From Heterohyrax brucei (taxonomy: Eukaryota; Chordata; Mammalia; Hyracoidea; Procaviidae): a stretch of DNA of 64,000 nt. The position numbers and the translations under genes are program-made. This document shows, in pieces, positions 11,386 through 22,484 of the stretch. The stretch covers positions 131,432,796 through 131,496,795 of the forward strand of contig CM053142.1 in the NCBI GenBank assembly GCA_028571685.1. Direction: 5' to 3'. The notes beneath the pieces were generated by a model. That model had not been told where the DNA came from and searched no databases. It saw only the letters and a program-made list of their open reading frames with translations. Within the stretch, counting starts at the first letter, position 1, and every line of letters starts with the position of its first letter.

Positions 11386-11604
11386 ATAAAATAGGAACCT
11401 TCAAATGAGTGTTTTAGCTTTCGAGAACTGCCTCCTGTTCTTCCCACAGATCTCAGGGGGTCACTTTGGGGTCCACCTTTTCTGACATTGAGAGCACCTT
11501 GGAGGAGGAATTCAAGAAACATGAGTTTATGTGAGATGAGACACTCAGAAGAGGGTGAGGCCTGAGTTTGCTTTTCCTTGGAGGCTGGTTTTGTTGGCCT
11601 CACA

Positions 11605-11715
11605 ACCAGGACTGGCTACTTAATTTGTGGGGCACAGAACAAAATGAAAATGTCAGACTCCTTGTTAAAAGTTATCAAGAATTGTCAGAAAGTACAGAGA
11701 ATTCTCTTATGACCC
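11605..11715 (+). repeat. Ancient unnamed repeat, copy 1 of 3
   Basis: AATTTGTGGGGCACAGAAC, a CAAAATGAAAATG stretch and CTCCTTGTTAAAAG resemble the stretches at 16185-16242 and 17745-17795. I recognise it as a widespread mammalian repeat but cannot name the family with confidence. Confidence 0.45.
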
Positions 11716-11734
11716 CCTCTTCCTGGCACATTGT

Positions 11735-11975
11735 TTCTCATATTATTGACACCTTGTATTTCTATGGCATCTTTGTTACAATTGATGAAGCAGTATTCAT
11801 TACTGCAGCCCACAGTTTACACTGAAGTCTACCCTTTTGTGTTTTATAGTTCTGTGGGTTATGAGAAAGACATAATGTCATGTGTCTATTATGATAGTAT
11901 CACACAGAACAGTTTCATTGCCATAAAAATGCCTCATACTGCAGCTGTAATCTTTTCTCAAGAATCTTTCTGACT
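11735..11975 (-). repeat. Old L1 3'-UTR fragment
   Basis: TTGTTACAATTGATGAAGC, a CCACAGTTTACACTGAAG stretch and GAACAGTTTCATTGCC are the reverse of an old L1M-type 3' UTR. Confidence 0.65.
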
Positions 11976-12029
11976 CCCTTCATCCTATATCCCTTTGCTT
12001 ATATTTTTCCTACTTCTTTTGTAACATGT

Positions 12030-12230
12030 CCTTGGGTGTTTACTCAATAAATATTTATTGGACACCTGGTATGTACCAGATACACTTGTCTTTCAGTTTT
12101 AAATGCATTCATTTATTCATGAGTGTTGACTGAATGTCTTCTATTTCCAGGCACTGGTAGTAGAGCAGTAATCCAGAGAGACTTTGTCCCTGCCCTTCCT
12201 GTGGTGACAGCCTGGTGACAGAGTTCTTAT
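12030..12230 (-). repeat. L2 LINE 3' relic
   Basis: TCAATAAATATTTATTGGAC followed by ACCTGGTATGTACCAGATAC and a second AATGCATTCATTTATTC motif. Confidence 0.55.
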
Positions 12231-12869
12231 TAGCATTTTGAAGACTAGGTCTGCTTATGATTCATCTTTGTGAATCCTTCAGTTGCAAGCACAGTCTCTT
12301 CCACTTACTATAGGCTCAATAAAAAAAAAAGTTGAAATCAAACAGATATGATATAATTTCAGCAGCACTCAAGGAAAGTAAGAGTCTATTGTAATTCCAG
12401 GCAAATGTTTTGCTAGTTGTGCGGTTTCTTACAATGTGAATGCCTTGACCACAGAAGTCAACACCATGTGTTTATAGGAGCTTCGTTAGGGTTACAACAC
12501 AGGCATTCATCAGGAATGAGATAGTCCTTGCCAGGTTTTTTATTTTTGCTAGGCTTTTTACAATTGCTTTTATTAGATATTTCTTCACAGTGTCTTGGAG
12601 AGCTACCCCAGAAAATTATTAATGCTGGTTACTTAGGTGTCTTTCATGGCATTTCAAGATTTATGAGCTACATAGGTGGCAATGAAAACTTCAACCACTT
12701 TTGTTGTGTATTTTCTGTGTGCGATGTAGTTTAGAGGGAAAACAAGTGAAAAGCTTTAGAGATGCCGTGTGTTCCTAGTCTACCGTAGCTTTGAGGATAT
12801 TGCCCAACCTGGAAGAGTATGGCGAATGATCTGTCAGTTCTCTCTCTGTTCCCATCACTCTTGAACCTG
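12231..12869. other. Unassigned spacer
   Basis: No recognised element; an A-run lies at 12321-12331. Confidence 0.45.
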
Positions 12870-13166
12870 CCCTGTTAAGACTGTCAAAGTCCTCCAATGG
12901 CCAGGCAGCAGCATCTTATGCAGGCTCTCATCTACACCCAGTATAGTTCACACTCTCTCTTCTTGAAATATTTCCCTCTTGGCTTCTGGGAAACACACAG
13001 TCCAAATTTCCCTCCTTTTCAATGGTGCTCTCCCTCCTTAGGTTCCTATCCTTACTTGCCTGCTCATCCTCTGAGAGGTGACATTCTAGGACCATCTTTT
13101 CCATGCACCCTGTCTCTCTAGATAATCTCAACCAACCCCATGGCTTTAACTTCCATCTAGATGCTT

Positions 13167-13541
13167 GTCTTAGGTACCTACTGCTATTGTAAAAAAATAC
13201 CACAAGTGGGTTACTTTGAAGAACAGGAATTTGTCTCACAGTTTTGCAGGCTAGAAGTCCAACTCAGGACATTGGATCTCAGGGAGGACCCTGACAGCCT
13301 CAGGTGTTCCTTGGTTGGTAGACGGTTCTTTATCCCACTGTGTGTGTATATTTGACTATTCTACTGGTTTTATAAGAACTTACTGAAAAGGGGTTAGCTT
13401 TAGGATCCACCCTACTCTGGTATGAGCTCATTAACATATCAAAAGAAAAACACTTATTTCTAAACAGGGTCATACATACATACACTGCAGGGGTTAGGAC
13501 TTTAGCATAACTTTTGGAGACCAAAATTCAATCCATAACAA
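13167..13541 (-). mobile_element. LTR fossil, MaLR-like, diverged or shortened relative
   Basis: About 375 bp from TGTCTTAGGTACC to AATCCATAACA, with the layout of the five better-preserved LTRs but shorter and more diverged. A solo, broken relic within the L2. Confidence 0.6.
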
Positions 13542-13654
13542 TATCAATGACCCTCAAGTTTATATGTTTATCCCTGACTTATTCTCCTGTCTTCTAGGCT
13601 TACCTATTTCAATGCACATTTGACATTTCTACTTGAATGTCTAGTAGGTGGAAA

Positions 13655-13815
13655 CTCTGGTGACATAGTGGTTGAGTGCTAGGCTGCTTTCTAAAAGGTT
13701 GGCAGTTTGAACCCATCACATGTTCCTTGGGGTAGTTCTACTTTGCCTTGTAGAATGTGCTTTGAGTCAGAATTGACTTGATGGCAGTGAGTTTGGTTTG
13801 GGTTTTTGGTCTAAC
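13655..13815 (+). mobile_element. AfroSINE inside L2
   Basis: Head GGAAACTCTGGTGACATAG, GTTGGCAGTTTGAACCC box-B-like region, TGATGGCAGTGAGTTTGG end and T-rich tail. Confidence 0.85.
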
Positions 13816-14697
13816 AGGCAAATGTAACATTCTTTAAAATCTAACTCTGAAATCTGTTCCTTTGCCTCAATTTTCAGTCTTAGGAGATGCCACCACCATG
13901 CATTCTGTTACTCATTCGGTCAAGTCATCCTTGACTCCTGCCTTTCCCCCACACACCACCACATCAGTAAGTTCTTTTGACTTTATCTCCAAAATTTATC
14001 CTCATTCTGTCGACTGCTGACACTGTCACTGCTGCCACTTTGGCCCAAGTTACCATCCCTCTTGTCCTGTTTACCCTGCTTTCTTTCTGGCTCCTAGAGT
14101 CTAGTTATCACTCAGATGCTCAAGTATTGTTTTAAACATAAGCAGTTCAGATTAGTCCCCCCTTTAAATATTCCAGTGGTTTCTGGTCACACTTGGAATC
14201 CAACTCAGCATCTCATCCTAGCCCCTGAGACTCTATAGGACCTGGCTTTCATCTCTAGCCTCATCTGCCTTGGTCATGAGCCATTCTAGCCACAATACCC
14301 TTGACCACACGGAGCTGCCTCTTGCCTCAGGGGCTTTGCACTAGCTGTTCTGTACACCAGGCATGCCTTTCTAGATCTTCCCACATCTGGTTTCTTATCG
14401 TTCAGGTCTAAACTTCATTGTCACCGCCTCAGAGATACCTGCTTTGGCTATTCAGCTGTAGTTTCGTACTTCTTTTCACATCACCATGTCATTATTTTCA
14501 TCATGGCACTTATTATTATGAAACATTTTCTTATATTTATGTATGTACCCCCTTCTCCCTGCTTAGAGTGTAAACTGCATAGGAACAGGAATCTGGTCAT
14601 ATTGTTTAGTGTTGCTGTATCCTCAGTATCTACAGTAGTCTCTGTCACAGGATATGTCTTTGGTACATGTTTGGAGACGGAAGGAATGAATGACTGA

Positions 14698-15064
14698 ACG
14701 TTCTTTAGGAAGAGACAGTCCTGCCACCAAAGTAACGAGACTCAGAGACATTTCAAAATCCCAGTTGTCTAGCTAGAAATTTCAACCACTGAGTCATATG
14801 TTACTTAAAGGAGAATAGAGATCTCACTTATCAACTCTTCAAGACATGAGCCTGTATTACTAATTAGATTATTTTCTTCTTGGAAGTTAGAGGAAGGAGG
14901 TCCCAGGATAAGTACATGTTAACAGAAATAGGAAAGAGAGAACACAAGAAGTTGGTTACCTGGGGCTACTAAATAATCATCAGGACACATACAAGCGAAC
15001 TATAGGAAGCCGGTGGGATGTTGTCTACAGATGAGCGAAAATTGAAGAGAAGGTGAAGACAGAG
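14698..15064. other. Unassigned spacer
   Basis: No repeat or gene recognised. Confidence 0.45.
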
Positions 15065-15420
15065 TGTACTGAATACTTTTCATGCGCTTGCATTGTGCTG
15101 AGTATGTGGGTGTTGCAAATGGTTAACATTCTCAGACGCCAAGAGGTTGATGGTTTGAGTCCACCCAGAGGTAAGTGAGAAGAAAGGCCTAGCAAATTAC
15201 TTCTGAGAAACCAGCCACTGAAAACTCTTTGAACATGGTTCTAGTCTCATACACATGGAGTTGCCTTGAATCAAAATCTACGACAGTTGAGTTTTTTTTT
15301 TTTTTTCTTTTTCCCCCACCACTGTGCTAGGTGCTTTAAGGATAAGGAAGAAATGCAACATAGACCCTGGACCTCAGTGCCTCAGGAAGCTGACTCTGTG
15401 GTGATTGCTGGTGGGGACAG
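15065..15420 (-). repeat. L2 relic split by an AfroSINE
   Basis: GTACTGAATACTTTTCATG leads to CATTGTGCTGAG at 15094; a similar CACTGTGCTAGG recurs at 15319 after the SINE and L2 sequence resumes. The repeated word is the likely target-site duplication. Confidence 0.55.
15110..15318 (+). mobile_element. AfroSINE, long form
   Basis: GGGTGTTGCAAATGGTTAAC head, GAGTCCACCCAGAGG, GAAAGGCCTAGCAAATTAC middle and a T-run at 15291-15306. It lies inside the L2 relic. Confidence 0.8.
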
Positions 15421-16184
15421 ATGAGCATGTTTACCAAACAAGTCATAAACATTTCAGTTCTGCAGTACATCCAGCCTTCTTGCCAAACATCAGTTTATAT
15501 CTCTACAAGCAAAATCAGTCAGCTCAAGTGTTTATAAAATTCACTAAAACATATAAATGTAAAAGCAAATATTACTCTGCTGATTTGGAATGTGTTCTGG
15601 CCAGAAGTCTTAGATAAAGATACAAATACATTCTTTGTTCATTTCCATCAACAGCTTTTTTCATGACTTTTGAGACCTAGCCTAAATCGGTAAAAATAAG
15701 AATTAGCATTTCTGATAGGTGTTGGGCTTGTAAAACTGGAAAAAGGGAACCACATTTTCTATATCATATGAATGAACAAATGATTTATTCTTTGGCCTAG
15801 GATGGAAACCGTTTCTGGTGTCCTCGACTCTTTATGCATTAGTTTCGCAGATTTTTCTCAATAAAACACAGGCAGTGGATGGGCTTCATTCATAAGAAAA
15901 CGCCAAGATGCAGGGTGTTACTAATGCCCAACAATTTGAAACTAGTAAATATTTATGAGAAACTTAATATCTGTCTTTGTGAGGGCTTCTCTCGTGAAAG
16001 CGGGATATAACTGTACGTCCCAGATTCTCTTAAAATGATGTATTGTAGTGCTAGTACTGTAACGCCACATGGAAAAATCAGTATGAAAATATTCACATTG
16101 AATTTTGAATGAAAGAAACGATTCTTCTTTATACATATGACCCTTCCCCCTGTTGAGTCCAGAGCATCACATTTTGGAACCAGT
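15421..16184. other. Unassigned spacer
   Basis: AT-rich, no recognised repeat. A 64-codon minus frame (15942-16136) has no features of note. Confidence 0.5.
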
Positions 16185-16580
16185 GATTTCAGTTTACATG
16201 ATTTGTGAGACCCAATGCGAAAGCACGAGAGGGAGCTCTTGTTAAAAAAAAAAAAAAAAAAATGAGGCGTTTCAGCACCGCAACCACTGGTGGCTTTGAG
16301 CTGAGTCAGTTCTCACGATGATCCTGTGTGCCTCAGAGGAGAACTATGCTCCACAGGGTATGCAGTGACTGATTTTTGAAAGCAAGCTGCCAGGCCTGTA
16401 TTTTGAAGAGCCTCTGGGTGGGCTTCAAGGGTCAGCGTTCCAGTTAGCAGCGGAGTGTGCCACCTGTTTGCAACATCCGGGGACCGCCGAGGTGGTGACT
16501 ACAGAGCACCACGTCGAGCATGGGGCCCTGTGTGACCGCACAAGTCTCGAGCTCAGGAAGCCAGCCTGGCGTCAGGCGTT
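16185..16580 (+). repeat. Ancient unnamed repeat, copy 2 of 3, split by a SINE
   Basis: The left part ATTTGTGAGACCCAATGC ends in CTCTTGTTAAAA. After the SINE the repeat resumes with GAGCATGGGGCCCTGTGTG and ends near CCAGCCTGGCGTCAG. Confidence 0.45.
16243..16490 (-). mobile_element. AfroSINE, long form
   Basis: It begins with an 18-20 bp A-run (16243-16262). The middle contains GCTGCCAGGCCTGTATTTTG and the head CCTCTGGGTGGGCTTCAAG. It sits inside the ancient repeat. Confidence 0.7.
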
Positions 16581-16610
16581 ATTTTAGACCCTCTGAGTGG
16601 AATGTATCTA

Positions 16611-16772
16611 GGAAACCCTGGTGGTGTAGTGGGTTAAGGGCTACATCTGCTAACTGAAAGGCCAGCAGGTCAGATTCTCTAGGGGCTCCTTGGAAACTCT
16701 CTGGGGCAGTTCTGCTCTGACCTGTTGGGTTGCTATGAGTTGGATTCGACTCCATGCAGCGAGTTTTTTTGA
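16611..16772 (+). mobile_element. AfroSINE, short form, fairly well preserved
   Basis: GGAAACCCTGGTGGTGTAG, CTGGGGCAGTTCTGCTCTG, GAGTTGGATTCGACTCCATG and a T-rich tail. Confidence 0.9.
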
Positions 16773-16823
16773 TTTACTAGAATGTATTTAGGTGAACTGA
16801 CCACTTTAAACTTAACAGTTTTC

Positions 16824-16847
16824 TATCGACGGCACTTGGCTTTGGCA
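16824..16847 (+). repeat. AfroSINE tail micro-fragment
   Basis: TATCGACGGCACTTGGCTTT is only the terminal stretch of a SINE, isolated in non-repeat sequence. Confidence 0.6.
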
Positions 16848-17202
16848 TCTGCAGAAAGGGTGATGATACATTTTCAATTATCAGCACGCTGATGATCTAT
16901 AACAACTGAAAGAGGAAATCAAATTATTTATATCACTGTGATCTTTGAATAAAATAACATAAAATTTAAAACAATTTTCTAGTGGAAGGGTTTCTGCCGA
17001 TAACTCTTCTAACTTGAAATTCTTTCGGTATGGGCTTCAGGCTTGCTTCAAAATATTAGACCCAGCCAAGCCAAATGCTGTCGATTTGAAGTATTGCCAA
17101 ATATTTACTAGCCGGTGCAGATATTTTAAACGCTTCCTTTCTGTTTTAGTGGTTCTGATGCCCACCTGATGGTCATAAACGTAACTGGCGAGGCCTACAA
17201 AA
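16848..17202. other. Unassigned spacer
   Basis: Nothing recognised. Confidence 0.45.
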
Positions 17203-17575
17203 CAAGGAGTCCCGGTGGTGCAGTGGTTATGTGCTTGGTTACTAACGGAGACATCACTGGCTTGAACCCAGCACCCTGTGGGAGAAAGATGCAGCAAGCT
17301 GCTTCTCTAAAGACTGAAACAAACACGAAGCCAAAGCCTGTTACCTTGCAGTTGATTTTAACTTCCAATGACTCCATAACGTTTCCAAGGCTGTATTTTT
17401 TACAGAAGCAGATTGACCTATTTTTTCCTAGTGGAACACCTGGTGAGTTTGAACTACTAAGCTAACTGAGAACTGCTGTGTCGCCAAGGTTCCTTTATGT
17501 AAAGATTTCAGCTTTGGAAACACTCTGGGGCAGTTCTACTCTGTCCTACAAAGTTGCAATGAGTCAGCGGAGGCA
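17203..17575 (+). mobile_element. AfroSINE split by a second SINE
   Basis: The left part is GGAGTCCCGGTGGTGCAG to CTTCTCTAAAGACT (17321). The right part resumes with GTAAAGATTTCAGC at 17499 and ends after CTGGGGCAGTTCTACTCTG. The words TAAAGACT and TAAAGATT at the joints look like the target duplication. Confidence 0.75.
17326..17496 (-). mobile_element. AfroSINE nested in another SINE
   Basis: Reverse-oriented SINE body with AACGTTTCCAAGGCTGTA and ACACCTGGTGAGTTTGAAC. It interrupts the plus-strand copy. Confidence 0.7.
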
Positions 17576-17589
17576 TAGGTATTGTTGTG

Positions 17590-17742
17590 TGTTGATCAGG
17601 TTTCAGGGACACTTTCAGACAAAGATGGAGAGAGAAAAAAGGCCTGGCAACCAACTTCTGAAAAACCAGCCACTGAAAACTTCACAGATCACAACAGGCT
17701 CGTCTTGTACTTGCGGCTCCCAACTGGAGGCTCACTTGACAG
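17590..17742 (+). mobile_element. Headless tRNA-Gly/RTE chimeric SINE body
   Basis: GTTTCAGGGACACTTTCAG, a GAAAAAAGGCCTGGCAACC stretch, CAGATCACAACAGGC and CTTGACAGCAGCC follow the middle and end of the SINE at 27530. The tRNA head is absent. Confidence 0.5.
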
Positions 17743-17744
17743 CA

Positions 17745-17795
17745 GCCAATAGCGCTACAAAATGAAGATATGGGGCCCCTTGTTGTAAAATTCTA
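17745..17795 (+). repeat. Ancient unnamed repeat, copy 3 of 3 (fragment)
   Basis: CAAAATGAAGATATGGGGCC followed by CCTTGTTGTAAAATTC resembles the copies at 11605 and 16185. Confidence 0.4.
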
Positions 17796-18182
17796 AGCTG
17801 TAAAATACACTGTGGACAAACTCACAAGCTATGGAATCAGCTTCTCCTGGGCCTAGACTCTCAGTGAGAAAGTGTGTACAAATAAAGAATGTATATATAT
17901 TCCTATTTGTTTTGACATTTTAGTCTACCTAATCAGGCAGGTGAAAGGCTATCTGAGTTCTTCAACTCCCCTAGTGAAAAGAGGGATGTTTGTTAACACC
18001 CACCTACTGGGCTGATTCAGCTGCTCCATGGTACAAAAGTGCCAGAAGAGAAACAGTCACAAATGAAAATACAAATCATCTTTCGTTTTATATCCTCCAA
18101 GGATTTATGAAGACATTCCCCTGAAACACGTACAGGGCTCTCCCCTAAAAGATTATTCTAGATAACACTTCTTCATTGTTAC
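17796..18182. other. Unassigned spacer
   Basis: No recognised element. Confidence 0.45.
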
Positions 18183-18691
18183 TGTCATGGATTGAATCAC
18201 GTATGCCCGGAAATGTGCGTAGTGATTTGACTGGGTCGTGATTCCCAGTCAGTGCGGCTATCCTGCATTTGGTGATTGTAATTTTATGTTAAAGAAGATT
18301 GGGGTGGGATTGTAACACCCTCACCCAGGTCACTTCCCGGATTCCAGGCGAAGGGAGTTTCTCTTGGGTGGGGTATTTACCACCTTTTATCTCTCAAAGG
18401 ATAACAAGGAAGAGAAAGGGAAGAGAGCAGAGGTTTGGATACCTCACACCACCAAAAAAGCAGGACTGGAAGCAGAGTGAGTCCCATGGACCTGGAGTCC
18501 CTGCAGTTGAGAAGCTCCAGGGGAAAACTGAGGACAAGGACCTTCCTCCAGAGCCAACAGACAGAAAACTTTCACCTGAAATGAATGGCTTCAACTGAGA
18601 CTTTTAACCTACTTGACTGTGAGGAAATAAAATTCTCTGTTAAAGCCATCCACTTGTGGTATTTTCTGTTACAGCGGCACCAGATAACCAA
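18183..18691 (+). mobile_element. Solo LTR fossil, same family as 9147
   Basis: About 510 bp beginning TGTCATGGATTGAATCACG and ending near CAGATAACCAAA. The 99-codon frame at 18299-18598 lies inside it and is not a gene. No internal region is present; it is a broken relic. Confidence 0.75.
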
Positions 18692-19194
18692 AGGAGTGAC
18701 CAACACTAAATTTGTGCTTTAACCAGCAGACTAACAAAAGCAGTCAAGCCAAGCAGTACCTTCTTTTACTTCTTCTTCTTACTTATTATAAAGTTTAGAT
18801 GAAGGACAAGTTTAGGTAAACGATACACTGTTGTTTGAGAAGGGCATCACCATCTTTCTAGGAGTTCCAGATTCTCCACCTCTAAATCCCAGCCAAACAG
18901 TGATCTTGATCAGTTTTTGTGACTCATTTGTAACAATGATTGTTTGAAACTAGTAGAATTAATGGTAAATTCAACAAAAAAGGACTTGATTTGAAGACAA
19001 TTTTCCTTGCTGACAGGACTTCACAGAGAAACTCTCCAGCTTGTTTTACTTCAAGTTCACATTATGGTTAAGGAAATCCATGTATTTTCCATAAACATCC
19101 TGAATCTACTTCATTATGGAACTTCCAGCCTTCCAGACAGTTCTCTTGCTTCCGTTTCCCTCCACCTCATTCTCTTTGATCAGAAATACAGGTG
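18692..19194. other. Unassigned spacer
   Basis: No recognised repeat or gene. Confidence 0.45.
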
Positions 19195-20460
19195 ACTTCA
19201 GGAGGAGGTGTGGGCTGCGATGGCAGTGTAGTTGGATGCTTCCTGTGATTCCTCTAGCAACAAAACGCCCCCCAAACAAATGGATCAATGTTATCTGACA
19301 GTCTAGGTGTCCTGAGCATCAAAGGGAAAGATGAGAAGGCAGACTGAGCAACAGAGAAGGGAGAGTAGGTCCAGTGCTACCTAGGACTGGCCAGACCTGA
19401 CAGGGTGGAATTCATGTCCCATAGGTAGTGGGACAGCTTAGTGAGTGAATCAGGGGCTTTTGGAAAGTGTCTTCCTCAGCAGGAGAGACCAAGTGGTGGA
19501 AAAGCTCCAGAATCAGTTACAAATGGCTTCCAACTGTCAAAAGCTAAGTAGATCACATCTAACCTACTGCACTAGGATCAAAATCTTTCTTTCTGGATAG
19601 ACTTCTCTCTCTTTATCCAGTGCTTTCCCCTCCCTTCTCTGTATTGTGCTGGCTCCAGAGTCTGATGCCATTACCTGTGTCAGAAGTAGGGCTCCTTATG
19701 CATGTCCTATGCCATTCTTCTAGACTCACAGAAGGAAATATTTGATGAAAAAAGGGGAGAAAATAAGCAAATAATCTTTCTCTCTCCTGAACCGAGAACT
19801 CAGGGCAGAGAGTTTGTTTGCCTGCTGTCAGCCTCATGCCTTTCTCAGTGGGTGCTGCCAGATACCTGTGCCAACCCCAATGACCCCTGCCTATCTAGGA
19901 CTGTAGAGGAGAGCCTCACACTTGGTGACTGACTACCTGGGCACCAGAACTGAATACTACAAGGAAGATAAATAGTACCTGGGCTCACCTGCCTGGTAAC
20001 AACTCTAACCATGTGGAAATGGAACATTAGAAAACTCAGTGGCACCAATAATCAAGCTAGCTCACATGACCAGCCTATTCTGCCATTTCACTGCAAAAAT
20101 CAAAGAAGCTAGAACACAGTAAGCTAACATAAAGTAAATAAATACAACAACTTACTGATGACTCAGAAAAAAAGTCAGTATCAAATCACTTAAAGAGGCT
20201 TCAGCTCCCACAAAAGTTCCCAAAACAAAGAATCAAGAAATTTCCAGATGAAGAGACTTTCCTGGAATTATCAGAGTTAGAATACAAAAGATTAACATTT
20301 AGAACTCTTGAAGAGATCAAGGAAAATGCAGCAGAGTATAATGACAAATTGATCAGGCTGCAAGAAAGCATAGAGAAACAGCATAAAGAAATTCAGAAGA
20401 TCAACAATAACATTACAGAATCAGAAATACACACAGCTTCAGTCATTGTGTGAGGCTTCT
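19195..20460 (+). repeat. Possible L1/HAL1-like 5' region and ORF1-type relic
   Basis: The stretch starts GGAGGAGGTGTGGGCTGCGA and reads like a retroposon leader. It ends in an ATG-less open stretch (about 20227-20451, ending at TGA) rich in E, K, N and L, with ELSELEYKRLTFRTLEEIKE and RLQESIEKQHKEIQ segments that look coiled-coil. This fits an L1-type ORF1 relic, but I cannot place it firmly. Confidence 0.35.
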
Positions 20461-21478
20461 GCTAACTTTGTGCAAGGGAGAGAAATAAGAAGGGAAGAGG
20501 AAATATGGCTCATATATTATGGAAGGATGTAGAAGAATGAGAGGGAAGAGCTCAGATCAGGCATCCACTAGCAGCATGTTGCAGGCTTATTGTAAGTGAA
20601 CAGTTAATGTTTGAATTGATGAATGGAGATCATCTAGAGACCTGCCAGATGGCATGTCTAAGGAAACTAGCAAAAGTTGGAAGCACAGAAAGGGAAGACA
20701 GTGGACAAAAAATCAGTTTTCTGCTAAGTCAACTTGGATGCAGACTTGTTTCCAGGAATGTATAATTGAACATGGAACATTCGATCAGGAATACACTGAA
20801 CGTTAATGAGTGGTTTCCGACCTCTGCCACTTCCCTGGGTGCACAGGGAGTCAGACAGTGAGCAGGGGTCATGCAGACTCTCAGTGTAGCTGGGAAATAC
20901 AACAACACTACAATCTGCCAGTTTTTAAGAATGTCTGCAAAGACACTGGATCCTTTCCTCCAGCCGACACTATGAATACTCACTTAATAGCAAGTGTCCT
21001 TAGCCAAGGTCCTGTGATTTTAAGTAATGAGAAAATCTAGCTAAGTGACCTATAGACTTCTAGTTCAAATGGGACCCCTTCAGGTGAGACCTTAGGATCA
21101 GTACCCCCTCCCCAAAAGTTGAAACTGTGCAGAAAGATTTACAGGCAAGTCATCAAGTTAAGGTTTCTTCTAGAATTCCTCTTTTCCTCTCCAGAGAAGA
21201 CTTGGAAAGTAGAATTTTCAGGAATAATGTGCCACCTTCCTCAAGTTTGGAAATATTTCCTCAGACACTGACAATACAATTTTTTTTGATGCCGCCAGAT
21301 ATATAATTACTGTAATTATCAAAGTACCACAGGAATGTTGTACAATTGTAGTATGCCAAACATTTTAACTAAAACCACTCTCCTTCCATAGTGAATGTGC
21401 TTTCAGGCCTTAGCTGAATATGTAGCTTAGTGCTTAATGTCTTACCACGGGCCTCTTATTTAGTACACCTTAGCCAAA
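20461..21478. other. Unassigned spacer
   Basis: No recognised element or exon. AATTACTGTAATT-type short palindromes lie near 21304. Confidence 0.45.
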
Positions 21479-21518
21479 AAAGCCAAGTGCCGTCGAGTCG
21501 GATACGACTCATGGCAAC
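21479..21518 (-). repeat. AfroSINE tail micro-insertion
   Basis: AAGTGCCGTCGAGTCGGATA and the following CGACTCATGGCA form a CpG-rich SINE tail of about 40 bp. CACCTTAG on the left and ACCCTTAG on the right look like a short target duplication. Confidence 0.65.
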
Positions 21519-22259
21519 CCTTAGAAAGCACATAGAAAAGAAGACAAATGTTTATGCAGGCAGATGAAGCCTTCTTTCTTAAAGCAGTTAGTTTCCCTGG
21601 GTTTCATTTATTGACTTTAGCTACTGTGGCAGGGTGTATATTATTAATTTAAAATGGAAATACACTTGCAATTGGTTTCCTGTTGGATCAGATTCATCAA
21701 CGGAAGCAGGAAGAGTTCATTTTCCCCACTGCCTTCTCAGAAAGGCAGGTGGGCTTTAGGGTTCTGGAGTTTCCAGCTCTGTTACCTTTATGTGTTTCAG
21801 AACATCCCTGCCTTCACTCCAGAAGACTGGGTAGCTGCTGCTGTAGCCACCTAGACTGGAGACTTCTTTTCTGAGGAGAAAAAAGAGAATCTCTGGACAG
21901 GGTGAGGTCAGGCAAAGTGGAAGAAATGATACACCTGTTCAGCTCATGTGGTAACTGTATACTGAATGCCGGTGATATGGAAACACCTCGATCTCCATCT
22001 CTCTCCACTTACCCCCAGGATGTGGTAGTTGGCTGGACCCTACCTTCCAAGCAGGAGGGTATAAGGTTCTTCTCTTGAAAATTTCTGACCAACCTGCTAG
22101 AAATGCTTAAAAATCCTAATATGGGGAGAGGGGAAGGGTGTGGTCAACAGATGGCCCACCCTGTATCACCCTGGACTGAGAGTGAAGATACAAGTTAATA
22201 AGCGTCATCCTTGTACTTGTAATCACCTTTAGTCTCCTACTATTAATCTGAGGAGCTAG
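21519..22259. other. Unassigned spacer
   Basis: No recognised repeat. Overlapping 60-66 codon frames at 21654-21874 are unsupported. Confidence 0.45.
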
Positions 22260-22450
22260 TGGACAAAATAGACAAAAGTACTGAACTCAACAAGCTTTAC
22301 ATTCTCTTGGAAGGAGGATGAGTGAAAAAAATATCAGAAAATGAGTAACATACAAATGCTTTGGATAAAAACTGGAAGGAAGTGGTATTGGAATTCCAGC
22401 TGGGGAGGGTGTTGCAATGAGGTTTGGAAATTACACGCATCTCTTCAATC
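22260..22450 (-). repeat. L2 LINE relic
   Basis: AAGCTTTACATTCTCTTGG followed by a degraded L2 reverse-strand order. Confidence 0.4.
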
Positions 22451-22484
22451 TGCATACTGAATGCTGCACATTCAAAGGTGATTG

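Larger units (their letters stand above)
12870..14697 (+). repeat. Long L2 LINE copy with two later insertions
   Basis: The L2 3' region can be followed for about 1.3 kb of its own sequence: AAAGTCCTCCAATGGCCAGG, CCAACCCCATGGCTTTAACT, TTGACATTTCTACTTGAATG, CATCCTTGACTCCTGCC, GCCTCAGGGGCTTTGCAC, CACCGCCTCAGAGATACC, then the GAATGAATGACTGA end. It is broken at 13167-13541 by an LTR fossil and at 13655-13815 by an AfroSINE. The coding frame is lost. Confidence 0.7.

Noticed and set aside
18299-18598. 99-codon open frame
   Set aside because: Inside another copy of the same LTR fossil; the frame is not shared as a protein.
19195-20460. Host gene exon with coiled coil
   Set aside because: No ATG, no clear splice sites in frame, and the leader-like upstream sequence reads like a retroposon. 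Kept only as a tentative L1-like relic.
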